DNA of 64,000 nt from Streptomyces physcomitrii (GTDB lineage: Bacteria > Actinomycetota > Actinomycetes > Streptomycetales > Streptomycetaceae), in assembly GCF_012273655.1 (NCBI RefSeq), contig NZ_JAAWWP010000001.1:186001-250000 (forward strand), given 5' to 3'. The notes under the pieces were generated by a model, which made no database searches, had not been told where the DNA came from, and saw nothing but the letters and a program-made list of their open reading frames with translations. A program made the position numbers and the translations under genes. Positions 39,802-48,020 of the stretch are shown here, one piece after another. Each line of letters begins with the position of its first letter. Positions within the stretch are counted from its first letter, which is position 1.

Positions 39802-40695
39802 GTGGCGGGCAGGCGAGCGGCGAAGGGTGCCGCGAAGGACAGGGGCAGGCGATCCGCCGGCGCCGCGTGGACCATCGCCGAGCAGGTCGAGGGCGGGCTC
39901 GCCGAGCTGGTCCCGGACCGGGAGCGCCCGCGCGCCATGACCCTGCTCCTCGACCGCGCCCCGCAGTCCTACGTCGACCTCGACGACCCGGCGTATCTCG
40001 GCTTCGCCTACCAGCGCAGGCTGGGCCACCTCATCGACACCCTCGCGCCGCCGCGTGCGCCGCTGCGCGTGCTGCACCTCGGCGGCGGCGCCTGCACGCT
40101 GGCCCGCTATGTCGCCGCCACCCGCCCCCGCTCCACCCAGCAGGTCGCCGAACGCGACGGCGCCCTCGTCCACCTCGTGCGCCGGGAGCTGCCGTTCGAC
40201 CCCGCCGCCCGGATCCGGGTGCGCACCGGCGACGCCCGGGAGATCCTCGGCAGGCTGCCGGACGGCTGGGCGGACCTGGTGCTCGCCGATGTCTTCGGCG
40301 GTGCCCGCACCCCGGCGCATCTGACCAGCGGGGAGTTCTACACCGAACTGCGCAGGGTCCTGGCGCCGACCGGCACCGCCGCCGCCAACCTCGCCGACGG
40401 CCCGCCGCTGACCCATCTGCGGCGCCAGATCGCCACCGCCGCCGGGGTGTTCGGGGAGCTGGCCCTGCTCGCCGACCCGGCCGTGCTGCGCGGCCGGCGC
40501 TTCGGCAACGCGGTGCTCGCCTGCTCCGCGGTCCCGCTGCCGGTGGCCGAACTCACCCGCCGCGCGGCCTCGGACCCGCACCCCGGACGCCTGCTGCACG
40601 CCCGGGAACTCACCGACTTCACGGGCGGCGCCGCCCCGGTCACCGACGCGGACGCGGTCGCCTCCCCCGCCCCACCGCCCGGCGCCTTCGAGTAG
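39802..40695 (+). CDS. Spermidine synthase-like methyltransferase-fold protein
   Basis: A 297-residue protein of the polyamine aminopropyltransferase fold. The nucleotide-binding motif is LRVLHLGGGACTLARYVA (about 87-104), preceded by the N-terminal YVDLDDPAYLGFAYQRRLGHL. An acidic motif follows (VRTGDAREILGRL) and then LVLADVFGGARTPAHL. The short N-terminal beta domain of true spermidine synthases is missing, as in many actinomycete relatives whose activity is unproven. The start is GTG 39802, probably leaderless. It has no polyamine genes around it. Confidence 0.8.
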   Translation: MAGRRAAKGAAKDRGRRSAGAAWTIAEQVEGGLAELVPDRERPRAMTLLLDRAPQSYVDLDDPAYLGFAYQRRLGHLIDTLAPPRAPLRVLHLGGGACTLARYVAATRPRSTQQVAERDGALVHLVRRELPFDPAARIRVRTGDAREILGRLPDGWADLVLADVFGGARTPAHLTSGEFYTELRRVLAPTGTAAANLADGPPLTHLRRQIATAAGVFGELALLADPAVLRGRRFGNAVLACSAVPLPVAELTRRAASDPHPGRLLHARELTDFTGGAAPVTDADAVASPAPPPGAFE

Positions 40696-40742
40696 CGGCG
40701 GCCCGCCCCGCACTCCGGCGCCCTCGAATGGCGACGGCGCGG

Positions 40743-41498
40743 TCAGCCGCCCGGAATCTGGGGCAGCTCCCGCTCCAACTCCTCGGGGAGGACGGGCGGT
40801 TGACCGGTGTGCCAGAGCGGGGTGATGGACAGGCGGGTGAAGCGCCAGCCCCGCTCGGTGAGCCTGGCCTCGGCGCGGCACCGGCCGCCCACCGTGAACA
40901 GCGGAGCCGCCTCGGGGCCCCGTCGCTCCAGGGTGGACGCACGGTGGATGTGCGTCATCAGCGCGTTCCAGGCGAGGCTGACCTCGCCGGGTTCCGCGGG
41001 TTCCGCGGGTTCCTTGGGCTCCCGGGTCTCCGGCCGGTCGCCGGTCCCGGTCGGCGTCCCGGAGGAGAGCAGGAGGTCGGCGGAGAGGTGCTGGGTGGCG
41101 GCGAATCTGCCCAGCGCGGTGCGCGTGTGCGCGGCGATCTCCGCCACCCCCGCGACGGTGCCGATCGGCGTCACCGTGGTGGCGTCCTCGGTGAAGAAGC
41201 GCCGGGCCCACTCCAGGTCCGTACGGCGGTCGTCGAGGGAGGCGAAATAGCGGCTGACGAGGTCGGCGGAGAGGTGCTGGGTGGCGGCGAATCTGCCCAG
41301 CGCGGTGCGCGTGTGCGCGGCGATCTCCGCCACCCCCGCGACGGTGCCGATCGGCGTCACCGTGGTGGCGTCCTCGGTGAAGAAGCGCCGGGCCCACTCC
41401 AGGTCCGTACGGCAGTCGTCGAGGGAGGCGAAGTAGCGGCTGACGAGGTCGGCGAGGGCCGGTCCCGGATCGGTGCGTCGATACGTGGAGGAAGTCAT
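40743..41498 (-). CDS. SnoaL/NTF2-like protein with tandemly duplicated N-terminal segment
   Basis: A 251-residue protein of the SnoaL-like (NTF2 fold) type. A 62-residue segment (RYFASLDD, WARRFFTEDATTVTPIGTVA, ALGRFAATQHLSADL) occurs twice head to tail, at about residues 19-80 and 81-142. The copies differ by one amino acid (Cys/Arg). The second copy then continues into the rest of the domain (LAWNALMTHIHRA, CRAEARLTERGWRFTRLSI). A normal family member would have one copy and about 189 residues. The duplication keeps the frame, so the protein may still fold. The start is ATG 41498. Confidence 0.8.
   Translation of the reverse strand: MTSSTYRRTDPGPALADLVSRYFASLDDCRTDLEWARRFFTEDATTVTPIGTVAGVAEIAAHTRTALGRFAATQHLSADLVSRYFASLDDRRTDLEWARRFFTEDATTVTPIGTVAGVAEIAAHTRTALGRFAATQHLSADLLLSSGTPTGTGDRPETREPKEPAEPAEPGEVSLAWNALMTHIHRASTLERRGPEAAPLFTVGGRCRAEARLTERGWRFTRLSITPLWHTGQPPVLPEELERELPQIPGG
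41073..41444. repeat. Near-perfect 186-bp tandem duplication
   Basis: Units 41073-41258 and 41259-41444 begin GAGGTCGGCGGAGAGGTGCTG and differ at two positions that I can see (in CGGCGGTCG/CGGCAGTCG and GCGAAATAG/GCGAAGTAG). A few bases of a third unit follow. The length equals 62 codons and lies inside the SnoaL-like gene, so it is an in-frame recent duplication (or an assembly error). Confidence 0.95.
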
Positions 41499-41634
41499 GC
41501 CTCGATCGTGTGACCTGAACCGGACTTGAGGTCAAGGCCGGCCGGTGACTTCCGGTGCCCGCCGCTGCCTTCGCAGACCCCTGCCTTCACCGGCCCCTGT
41601 CTTCGCCGACCTCCGCCGCGTCCGCCTCGCCGCC

Positions 41635-42612
41635 CTACCGGAAGTCCGCGTAGTCCGCCGCCAGCCCCGGTTCCTGCACCTCCTCGATATAGCGCCAGCT
41701 GTCCGGCTGCGAGCCGTCCACATCGGTGAAGCCGTACTCCCTGGCCAGGCTCCCGACGTCGAGGGAGCGCTGGTTCCAGCGGGTGCGCTCCGGGTCGGTG
41801 GCCAGCGCGACGATCGCGCGGCCGACATAGCGCGGGGTCTCGGAGAGGGCGAAGTCCGCGGGCGCGGACGGGGGTTCGCCGTCCGGGCCGGGGCGCAGCG
41901 AGTCGCGCCAGGTCTCCTCGGTGGTGCGGAAGTGCTCCAGCATCATCTCCGAGCGCAGCCAGCCGGGGGTGAGCGCCACCGCGGTGCCGCCGTGCGCCGC
42001 GAGTTCGTGGCCCTGGGAGAAGGCCAGCCGGTTCACCGAGGTCTTGGCGAGGTCGTAGAAGACGGAGAGGCGGTATCGCTCGGCGTTGTGCGCGGTGGTG
42101 CCGTCGGTCATCTCCACGACGAGGCCGCCGGGGCGCTCGACGAGCAGCGGCAGCAGATGGTGCGAGGTGATCAGATGGGTGTCGACCGCGAGCCGCAGCA
42201 GGCGCAGCCCCGGGTCGAGGTCGAGCTCCCACAGCGGGGTGTTCCAGTTGTCGGGGCCGCCGGTGAGCGTCTCGCCGCCCCAGATGTCGTTGACCAGGAC
42301 GTCGAGCCGCCCGTGATCCCGGCGGATGCGCTCGGCCAGCGCCGCCACCTGGGCGGAGTCCAGATGGTCGACGGGGACGGCGACCCCGGTGCCGCCCAGT
42401 TCGGTGACGAGTTCGGCGGTGTCCTCGACGGTCTCGGGCCGCCCGCCGTAGTCCGAGCGCAGCGTGCCCGCCCTGCTGCTGCGGCCCGTGCAGAGGACGG
42501 TCGCCCCCGCCTCGCCGAGCGCCGCCGCGATTCCCCTTCCCGCGCCCCGTGTCGCCCCTGCCACTACCGCCACGCGTCCGCGCAGCGCCTCCGTATCCGG
42601 TGTCCAGCTCAT
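41635..42612 (-). CDS. SDR-family oxidoreductase
   Basis: A 325-residue short-chain dehydrogenase. The cofactor motif is VAGATRGAGRGIA (about 18-30) and LVNDIWGGE replaces the usual NNAG. The catalytic Tyr and Lys are in FYDLAKTSVNRL. The usual catalytic Ser region reads VEMTDGTTAHN. The protein is longer than classical SDRs, with a C-terminal extension (SLDVGSLAREYGFTDVDG) seen in a group of actinomycete SDRs. The start is ATG 42612; there is open frame upstream without family character. Substrate unknown. Confidence 0.88.
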   Translation of the reverse strand: MSWTPDTEALRGRVAVVAGATRGAGRGIAAALGEAGATVLCTGRSSRAGTLRSDYGGRPETVEDTAELVTELGGTGVAVPVDHLDSAQVAALAERIRRDHGRLDVLVNDIWGGETLTGGPDNWNTPLWELDLDPGLRLLRLAVDTHLITSHHLLPLLVERPGGLVVEMTDGTTAHNAERYRLSVFYDLAKTSVNRLAFSQGHELAAHGGTAVALTPGWLRSEMMLEHFRTTEETWRDSLRPGPDGEPPSAPADFALSETPRYVGRAIVALATDPERTRWNQRSLDVGSLAREYGFTDVDGSQPDSWRYIEEVQEPGLAADYADFR

Positions 42613-42733
42613 GCGCGCGAGTCTGGCAGCCGCCACTGACAACGGCCCCGCGACGCGTGCCGACCGGTGCCGTCCCACCTCTCCGCACTCTGCCCGCCGC
42701 CGGCCACCTCGTCACCCGCATGACGTTTTCTGT

Positions 42734-42766
42734 TTGAAATGAGCTTGTTTTGAGCGTCTATTGACA
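42734..42766 (+). promoter_or_regulatory. Tandem operator-like repeats overlapping a -35 box
   Basis: TTGAAATGAGC and TTGTTTTGAGC are adjacent 11-base direct repeats (8 of 11 identical). Six bases on is TTGACA (42761-42766), a consensus -35 box, but no good -10 follows. Direct repeats of this spacing suggest a DeoR/GlpR-type regulator controlling the GH109-like gene at 42841. By eye only. Confidence 0.35.
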
Positions 42767-42840
42767 TCATCCGGGTGGTGCCGCAACCCTCTTGAGTGCT
42801 AGCGAGCCTTGTTCACCCCCTCACAAGGAACGGATCGCCC

Positions 42841-44256
42841 ATGCCTGAAATCCCCGCAGTCCCACGCCGCTTGGTCCTCGGCGGAGCCCTCGCCACCGGC
42901 GCGCTCGCGGCCGGGATGGGCTCCGCCCGTGCCGGGACGTCCGAGGCCGCCGCCCCCGGCCGCAGGCCCGGGCAGAAGTCGATGATCAACGTGCCCTACG
43001 AGGCCCGCGACACCGTGCGCGTCGGCATCATCGGCCTCGGCAACCGCGGCGGTCCGATGACCACGGGCTGGTCGGTCATCCCCGGCTGTACGGTCGCCGC
43101 GGTCTGCGACATCCGGCCCGACCGCGCCAAGAAGAGCGCCGACGCCCTGGAGAAGGCCGGCAAGCCGCGCCCCCTGGAATTCGGCGGCTCCAGGGACTCG
43201 TACAAGGAACTCCTCAAGCGCGAGGACATCGACCTCGTCTACATCGCCACCCCGTGGGAGTTCCACTACGAGCAGGGCCGGGCGGCGCTGCTCGCGGGCA
43301 AGCACGCCGCGGTCGAACTGCCCATCGCCCCGGAGCTCAAGGAGCTGTGGGACCTGGTCGACACCTCCGAGCGCACCCGCAGGCACCTGATCCTCGCGGA
43401 GAACTGCTGCTACGGCCGCAACGAGCTGGCGATGCTGCGGATGGCGCACGAGGGGGTCTTCGGGGAGCTGACCAACGGCCACGGCGGATACCTGCACGAC
43501 CTGCGCGCCCTGCTCTTCGACGACACGTACTACACGGACTCCTGGCGCCGCCTGTGGCACACCCGCAGCCGCGCCTCCTTCTACCCGATGCACGGACTCG
43601 CCCCGATCGCGGCGGCCATGGACATCAACCGCGGCGACCGGATGGCCACCCTCACCGCCACCGCGAGCGCGCCCAAGGGCCTCGCCGACTACCGCGAGCG
43701 GTTCGTCCCCAAGGGGCACCCCTCATGGAAGGAGACCTATATCGAGGGCGACCTCACCACCTGCATGATCCAGACGGCGAACGGCCGCACCATCCGCGCC
43801 GAGCACGACGTCAGCTCCCCGCGCCCGTACAGCAGGATCAACACCCTCGCGGGCAGCCGCGGTCTCTTCGAGGACTACGCGGGCGACGACCCGACCGGCG
43901 CCCGCGTCTACTTCGAGCCGGACCACAGCGACGACGTCTGGCGCGGCTTCGCCCCCTACCGCGAGGAGCACGAGCACTGGCTGTGGCGCGAGTTGGCCGA
44001 CGAGGCGGAGAACGGCGGCCACGGCGGCATGGACTACGTCATGCAGTGGCGCATCGTGCAGTCGATGCGCGCCGGGCTCGTCCCCGACTTCGACGTCTAC
44101 GACTCCGCCGCCTGGTGCTCGGCGGTCCCGCTGAGCGTCAAGTCCCTGGAGAACAAGGGCCGTCCGGTGCAGATGCCCGACTTCACCCGCGGCTCCTGGG
44201 TGGGCAAGCGCCCCGGCCTGGACTCGAAGCAGACCGAGATGCCCCCGGTCCGCTGA
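42841..44256 (+). CDS. Secreted GH109-type / Gfo-Idh-MocA family protein
   Basis: A 471-residue protein. A Tat-type signal (PRRLVLGGALATGALAAG) spans residues 8-25. The NAD-binding motif VGIIGLGNRGG (about 60-70) is followed by the Gfo/Idh/MocA domain. Downstream blocks (ATPWEFHYEQGRAALLAGKHAAVELP, AENCCYGRNELAMLRM, GGYLHDLRALLFDD; first block only partly quoted as ATPWEFHYEQGR) are typical of NAD-dependent alpha-N-acetylgalactosaminidases (GH109). The His-containing segment MHGLAPIAAAMDINRGD is also typical. It probably acts on amino sugars outside the membrane or in the cell wall. The start is ATG 42841 with AAGGAA upstream. Confidence 0.88.
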   Translation: MPEIPAVPRRLVLGGALATGALAAGMGSARAGTSEAAAPGRRPGQKSMINVPYEARDTVRVGIIGLGNRGGPMTTGWSVIPGCTVAAVCDIRPDRAKKSADALEKAGKPRPLEFGGSRDSYKELLKREDIDLVYIATPWEFHYEQGRAALLAGKHAAVELPIAPELKELWDLVDTSERTRRHLILAENCCYGRNELAMLRMAHEGVFGELTNGHGGYLHDLRALLFDDTYYTDSWRRLWHTRSRASFYPMHGLAPIAAAMDINRGDRMATLTATASAPKGLADYRERFVPKGHPSWKETYIEGDLTTCMIQTANGRTIRAEHDVSSPRPYSRINTLAGSRGLFEDYAGDDPTGARVYFEPDHSDDVWRGFAPYREEHEHWLWRELADEAENGGHGGMDYVMQWRIVQSMRAGLVPDFDVYDSAAWCSAVPLSVKSLENKGRPVQMPDFTRGSWVGKRPGLDSKQTEMPPVR

Positions 44257-44328
44257 ACCGCACCCCGGCTCCCGCGCGGGAGCGCCCCTCGTGAGACAAC
44301 CCCCTCCGTGCGCCCCCCCGCGGGTACG

Positions 44329-44376
44329 GCGAAGGCCCGGTCACCCACTCCCTGACTCCGGTGACCGGGCCTTCGC
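44329..44376 (+). terminator. Strong hairpin terminator
   Basis: Perfect 17-bp arms: 44329-44345 (GCGAAGGCCCGGTCACC) and 44360-44376, with a 14-base loop. It lies 73 bases after the GH109-like gene. Confidence 0.85.
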
Positions 44377-44380
44377 TTCT

Positions 44381-44438
44381 CCGTCCCCGTCCCCGTCTCC
44401 GTCCACGTCTACATCTCCGTCTCCGTCTCGGTCTCTCC
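44381..44438. repeat. Period-6 microsatellite (CCGTCY)n
   Basis: About nine imperfect copies of CCGTCC/CCGTCT directly after the terminator. Non-coding; a low-complexity slippage tract with no function that I can see. Confidence 0.8.
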
Positions 44439-44553
44439 GGGTCTCCGCTCCCGCCTCCCTCCCCGCGCGGGGTCACGTTTCCTGCATTCCCCCTCCACAT
44501 TTACTCCACATGCTCCATGATGTGCCCCTGCGTACGACATCCCAGGGGGGATC

Positions 44554-45093
44554 ATGAACTTTCCTGACAACAGGCCGCCGTCGCCGTTCGGTCCGTACGT
44601 ACCGCCGCCGGTGCCTCCGCAGCGGCCGCTCGGCAGGATGAAGCGGGTCTGGGGCGGCGGGGCCCTGCTCCTCTTCCTCGGCGTCGGCTTCGGTATCAGC
44701 TCGACCCAGGACGCCGCCTCCACCACCGACCGGGCGAAGCCCGCCGCCAGTGCCCCGGCCCCGTCCGTGACCACCACGGTCACGGCCACCGCGAGCGCGG
44801 AACCGGAGCCCCGGGTCACCGTCACCCGCACGGCGACGGCCACCGCCACGGTCACCGAACGTCCGCGCGCGACACGGGACTCCGGGAACAGCGACGCCAA
44901 CAGCACGTCGGGCGGCGGGAGTTCGCAGGCCCGGGGGAGCGGCGGCGGTACGGGAGGCGGCGGCACCGGCAGCGTCTACTACGAGAACTGCACCGCCGCC
45001 CGGGCCGCGGGCGCCGCCCCCGTCCACCGCGGGGAACCGGGCTACGCGGCCCACCTGGACCGCGACGGGGACGGTACAGGGTGCGACTCCTGA
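44554..45093 (+). CDS. Membrane-anchored Excalibur calcium-binding domain protein
   Basis: A 179-residue protein. A proline-rich cytoplasmic N-terminus precedes one membrane segment (about 31-50, VWGGGALLLFLGVGFGI). A Thr/Ala-rich and Gly/Ser-rich external linker leads to a C-terminal Excalibur domain (YYENCTAARAAGAAPVHRGE, then LDRDGDGTGCDS). The DxDxDG loop would bind calcium, and two Cys probably form a disulfide. Such proteins are exported and cell-wall facing; the function is unknown. The start is ATG 44554 with AGGGGGG upstream. Confidence 0.9.
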   Translation: MNFPDNRPPSPFGPYVPPPVPPQRPLGRMKRVWGGGALLLFLGVGFGISSTQDAASTTDRAKPAASAPAPSVTTTVTATASAEPEPRVTVTRTATATATVTERPRATRDSGNSDANSTSGGGSSQARGSGGGTGGGGTGSVYYENCTAARAAGAAPVHRGEPGYAAHLDRDGDGTGCDS

Positions 45094-45173
45094 GCGGCGG
45101 CAGCGGCAGCGGCAGCGGCGGCAGCGACGGCGGGCGGCTGCGGAGGGCCCCAGCCGTCTTGGTGCCCTGAGCC

Positions 45174-45701
45174 TCAGGCCCCTGCCTCCCTGGCCTCCCC
45201 GTCCTCCCTGCCCTCCCCGCCCTCTCCGCCACTCAGCGGCGACGGCCCCCGGTGTTCCCCCGGCGGCTCCGCGTCAGGATCGATGAGGTCGATCAACGCG
45301 TGGGCGGACACGGCCAGTTGGGACCGCTCCGCGTGTTCGAGGACGCTGCGCTGCACGGCGGCGGTCACCCGGCGTACATCCTCGCAGAGTTCGTCGACCA
45401 GGTAGGCGGCCGAGTCCGGGGAGTAGCGCGGGCCCTTGTGCCGGGGGGCGGTCAGCGCGCGGATGAGGGCTCCCCGTCCCGGTACCTCCTCCTCGCGCGG
45501 CGGTTCCCAGCACGCCGGGGCCCCGGAGTCGCCGAGCCGGGGCCCGCCCTCCATCCCGTTCGCGACGCCGCGCAGCAGCCGTACGGCCGCCGCGCGGGGG
45601 AGGTCGGACAGCACGTGGGTGGGGCCCTGGTGGGGGACGGAGATGACCAGGAGTTCGGCGCCGAGGGGAGTGACGGCGACGGAGTCGGGGCTGTCGGACA
45701 T
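45174..45701 (-). CDS. Conserved hypothetical protein
   Basis: A 175-residue soluble protein (VAVTPLGAELLVISVPHQGP, THVLSDLPRAAAVRLLRGVA, SPDSAAYLVDELCEDVRRVT) with an acidic Gly/Glu-rich C-terminal tail. No family recognised; similar proteins sit near orn in streptomycetes as far as I recall. The start is ATG 45701 with GGGAG 8 bases upstream. It is convergent with the Excalibur gene and downstream of tRNA-His. Confidence 0.75.
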   Translation of the reverse strand: MSDSPDSVAVTPLGAELLVISVPHQGPTHVLSDLPRAAAVRLLRGVANGMEGGPRLGDSGAPACWEPPREEEVPGRGALIRALTAPRHKGPRYSPDSAAYLVDELCEDVRRVTAAVQRSVLEHAERSQLAVSAHALIDLIDPDAEPPGEHRGPSPLSGGEGGEGREDGEAREAGA

Positions 45702-45941
45702 GGTCCGGCTCCCATCTCGGGGTGCGGCCGGTGCGGGGGACCGGCGGTGGGGCGGAGACGGGATCATCGTGGTCGAGAAGGGGGCGCGGGCGCACGGCTT
45801 GTCCGCACCGGGCGTGGCGCTCGCGCCCGCGCGCGCCCGACGAACCGGAGCGCAGCCCGGCGGCCCGCGCCCCCCGGCACTCCACATCCCACATCCCGAA
45901 GCCCGCACCCCGAGCACCCGAGAACCCGCGCACGAAAAAGA

Positions 45942-45964
45942 CCCGGTCCGTTTCCCGGACCGGG
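45942..45964 (-). terminator. Rho-independent terminator after tRNA-His
   Basis: CCCGGTCCG / CGGACCGGG with loop TTTCC. On the minus strand it is followed by TCTTTTTC, a proper U-tract, 16 bases beyond the tRNA 3' end. Confidence 0.85.
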
Positions 45965-45979
45965 CCTTGATCGTTCGAG

Positions 45980-46052
45980 GGTGAGTGACGGGACTTGAAC
46001 CCGCGACTTCCTGGACCACAACCAGGTGCTCTACCAGCTGAGCTACACCCAC
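45980..46052 (-). tRNA. tRNA-His (anticodon GTG)
   Basis: Minus strand GTGGGTG...CACTCAC acceptor stem with C73. The encoded G at 46053 would be the G-1 residue typical of tRNA-His. The anticodon loop is TTGTGGT, the D-arm is TAGCTCAGCTGGTAGAGC and the T-arm has GGTTCAAGTCC. No CCA encoded. Confidence 0.97.
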
Positions 46053-46157
46053 CACGACCGGCTTGGTGCTCCCTGGGGAGTCCCCTACCGGCCGAGAAAA
46101 AGTGTACAGGGTCCCGGCGGGTGCTCGCGCCCGCCTTTCCGCCGGGCCGGAGGACCC

Positions 46158-46799
46158 TCAGGCGGAGGCTTCCGGCTGCCCGCTCTTCTCGCCGCCGTCC
46201 TCCTTGGGCAGCACGTGCCGGGCGGCGATGGTGCGGGCGGTCTCCGAGTCGGGGCCGGGCTGCGGGACGAAGATCGCCTCGCGGTAGTAGCGGAGTTCGG
46301 CGATGGACTCCCGGATGTCGGCCAGCGCGCGGTGGTTGCCGTTCTTCTCCGGGCTGTTGAAGTAGGCCCGCGGGTACCAGCGCCGGGACAGCTCCTTGAC
46401 GGAGGAGACGTCCACGATCCGGTAGTGCAGCCAGCCCTCCAGGGCCGGCATGTCCCGGAGCAGGAAGCCGCGGTCGGTCCCGACGGTGTTTCCGCAGAGC
46501 GGGGCCTTGCGCGGTTCCTTGACGTGTTCCCGTACGTAGGTGAGGACCTGGTCCTCCGCCTCGGCGAGAGTGGTCCCCGCGGCGAGTTCCTCGAGCAGGC
46601 CCGAGGCGGTGTGCATGGAGCGCACCACCTCGGGCATGGTCTCGAGCGCCGCGTCCGGCGGGCGGATCACGATGTCCACTCCCTCGCCGAGTACGTTCAG
46701 CTCCGAATCGGTGACCAGTGCGGCCACCTCGATGAGCGCGTCGTTCGCCAGCGAGAGACCGGTCATCTCGCAGTCGATCCACACCATGCGATCGTTCAT
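46158..46799 (-). CDS. orn: Oligoribonuclease (DEDDh 3'-5' exonuclease)
   Basis: A 213-residue oligoribonuclease degrading 2-5 nt RNA, including pGpG, the end product of c-di-GMP breakdown. DEDDh residues are visible in [10 protein letters not shown] (Asp9, Glu11), [11 protein letters not shown] and the late [11 protein letters not shown] (His and Asp). The length is slightly longer than in E. coli because of a C-terminal tail. The start is ATG 46799. It lies 9 bases after the adpA stop, so the two are co-transcribed, the same order as in S. coelicolor. It links functionally to the c-di-GMP enzyme at 23637. Confidence 0.97.
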   Translation of the reverse strand: MNDRMVWIDCEMTGLSLANDALIEVAALVTDSELNVLGEGVDIVIRPPDAALETMPEVVRSMHTASGLLEELAAGTTLAEAEDQVLTYVREHVKEPRKAPLCGNTVGTDRGFLLRDMPALEGWLHYRIVDVSSVKELSRRWYPRAYFNSPEKNGNHRALADIRESIAELRYYREAIFVPQPGPDSETARTIAARHVLPKEDGGEKSGQPEASA

Positions 46800-46808
46800 G
46801 CGCTCACC

Positions 46809-48020
46809 CTACGGCGCGCTCCGCGGCCCCGGCAGGCTCGGGCGCCCCATGCTTCCCGGGGCGTACGACTCCGGCGGCCGCGCGTCCATCGGCATCGAGG
46901 CGCTGGGGCCCAGCGAGCTGGCCGCCGCGGTGCGCCTGGTCTGCGCGGGGACGGGCGGTTCCGGCAGCGCCATGGGGGCCACCTCGGCGGGGCGCTCGCC
47001 TCCCGGCCTGCGGGCGCGGTAGGCGGCCCGGTAGGCGGCGGGGGAGGAGCCGAGCTGGCGGCGGAAGTGGCCGCGCAGCGCGACGGGGGAGCGGAAGCCG
47101 CAGCGGCCCGCCACCTCGTCCACCGAGTAGTCGGAGGTCTCCAGGAGCCGCTGGGCCTGGAGCACCCGCTGGGTGATCAGCCACTGCAGGGGCGCGCTGC
47201 CGGTCAGCGACCGGAAGCGGCGGTCGAAGGTGCGGCGGCTCATGTACGCGCGGGCGGCGAGCGTCTCCACGTCGAACTGCTCGTGCAGATGCTCCAGGGC
47301 CCAGGCGACCACCTCGGCCAGCGGGTCCGCGCCGATCTCCTCCGGCAGCGAGCGGTCGAGGTAGCGCTCCTGGCCGCCGCTGCGGCGGGGCGGGACGACC
47401 AGCCTGCGGGCCAGGGCGCCCGCCGCCTCGTTGCCGTGGTCGGTGCGCACGATGTGCAGGCACAGGTCGATGCCGGCGGCCGTGCCCGCGGAGGTCAGCA
47501 CGTCGCCGTCGTCCACGAACAGCTCGCGCGGGTCGACGTGGACCGACGGGTAGCGCTTGGCAAGCGTCGGCGCGTACATCCAGTGGGTGGTGGCGGGCCT
47601 GCCGTCGAGCAGTCCGGCGGCGGCGAGCACGAAGGCGCCGGTGCACAGACCGACGATGCGCGCGCCCTCCTCGTGCGCCCGGCGCAGCGCCTCGAGGGCC
47701 TCCTCGGGCGGCGGCGCGGTGATCGAGCGCCAGGCCGGCACCACCACGGTCCCGGCGCGCGAGATCGCGTCGAGGCCGTAGGGCGCGGTCAGTTCCAGGC
47801 CGCCGGTGGTGCGCAGCGCGCCGTCCTCGCCCGCGCACACCAGCAGCCGGTAGCGGGGCACGCCCGCGTCCTGGCGGTCGATGCCGAACACCGACAGCGG
47901 TATGGAACTCTCGAAGATGGGGCCGCCGCTGAACAGCAGTACGGCGACTATTTCGCGGCGGCGCCTTCCGGACAGCTTCCTGGCCGTGGAATCGGGCGCA
48001 GCGGTGGAGTCGTGGCTCAT
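46809..48020 (-). CDS. adpA: AdpA, central developmental regulator (AraC/GlxA type)
   Basis: A 403-residue transcription factor. The N-terminal DJ-1/PfpI-like dimerisation domain spans about 25-195 (VLLFSGGPIFESSIPLSVFG, GLCTGAFVLAAAGLLDGR). The linker carries VVPPRRSGGQERYLDRSLP, and the AraC-type double helix-turn-helix spans about 235-335 (LAARAYMSRRTFDRRFRSLT, YSVDEVAGRCGFRSPVALR). A Pro-rich tail ends the protein. Neighbour orn confirms the identity. Known adpA genes carry one TTA leucine codon read by the bldA tRNA. I find no TAA triplet on the plus strand anywhere in 46809-48020, so no TTA codon is present. The start is ATG 48020 with GAGGGGGG upstream. Confidence 0.95.
   Translation of the reverse strand: MSHDSTAAPDSTARKLSGRRRREIVAVLLFSGGPIFESSIPLSVFGIDRQDAGVPRYRLLVCAGEDGALRTTGGLELTAPYGLDAISRAGTVVVPAWRSITAPPPEEALEALRRAHEEGARIVGLCTGAFVLAAAGLLDGRPATTHWMYAPTLAKRYPSVHVDPRELFVDDGDVLTSAGTAAGIDLCLHIVRTDHGNEAAGALARRLVVPPRRSGGQERYLDRSLPEEIGADPLAEVVAWALEHLHEQFDVETLAARAYMSRRTFDRRFRSLTGSAPLQWLITQRVLQAQRLLETSDYSVDEVAGRCGFRSPVALRGHFRRQLGSSPAAYRAAYRARRPGGERPAEVAPMALPEPPVPAQTRRTAAASSLGPSASMPMDARPPESYAPGSMGRPSLPGPRSAP

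Noticed and set aside
41073..41444. Considered as a CRISPR-like or mobile repeat
   Set aside because: Two large coding units without spacers and no cas or transposase genes; it is an internal gene duplication.
38449..41535. 1028-codon open frame on the minus strand
   Set aside because: Runs opposite or out of frame with the hypothetical, spermidine-synthase-like and SnoaL-like genes; its repeats are just the shadow of the 186-bp duplication.
44381..44438. CCGTCY repeats considered as a protein-binding array
   Set aside because: Simple period-6 slippage sequence just after a terminator; no symmetrical or spaced sites.
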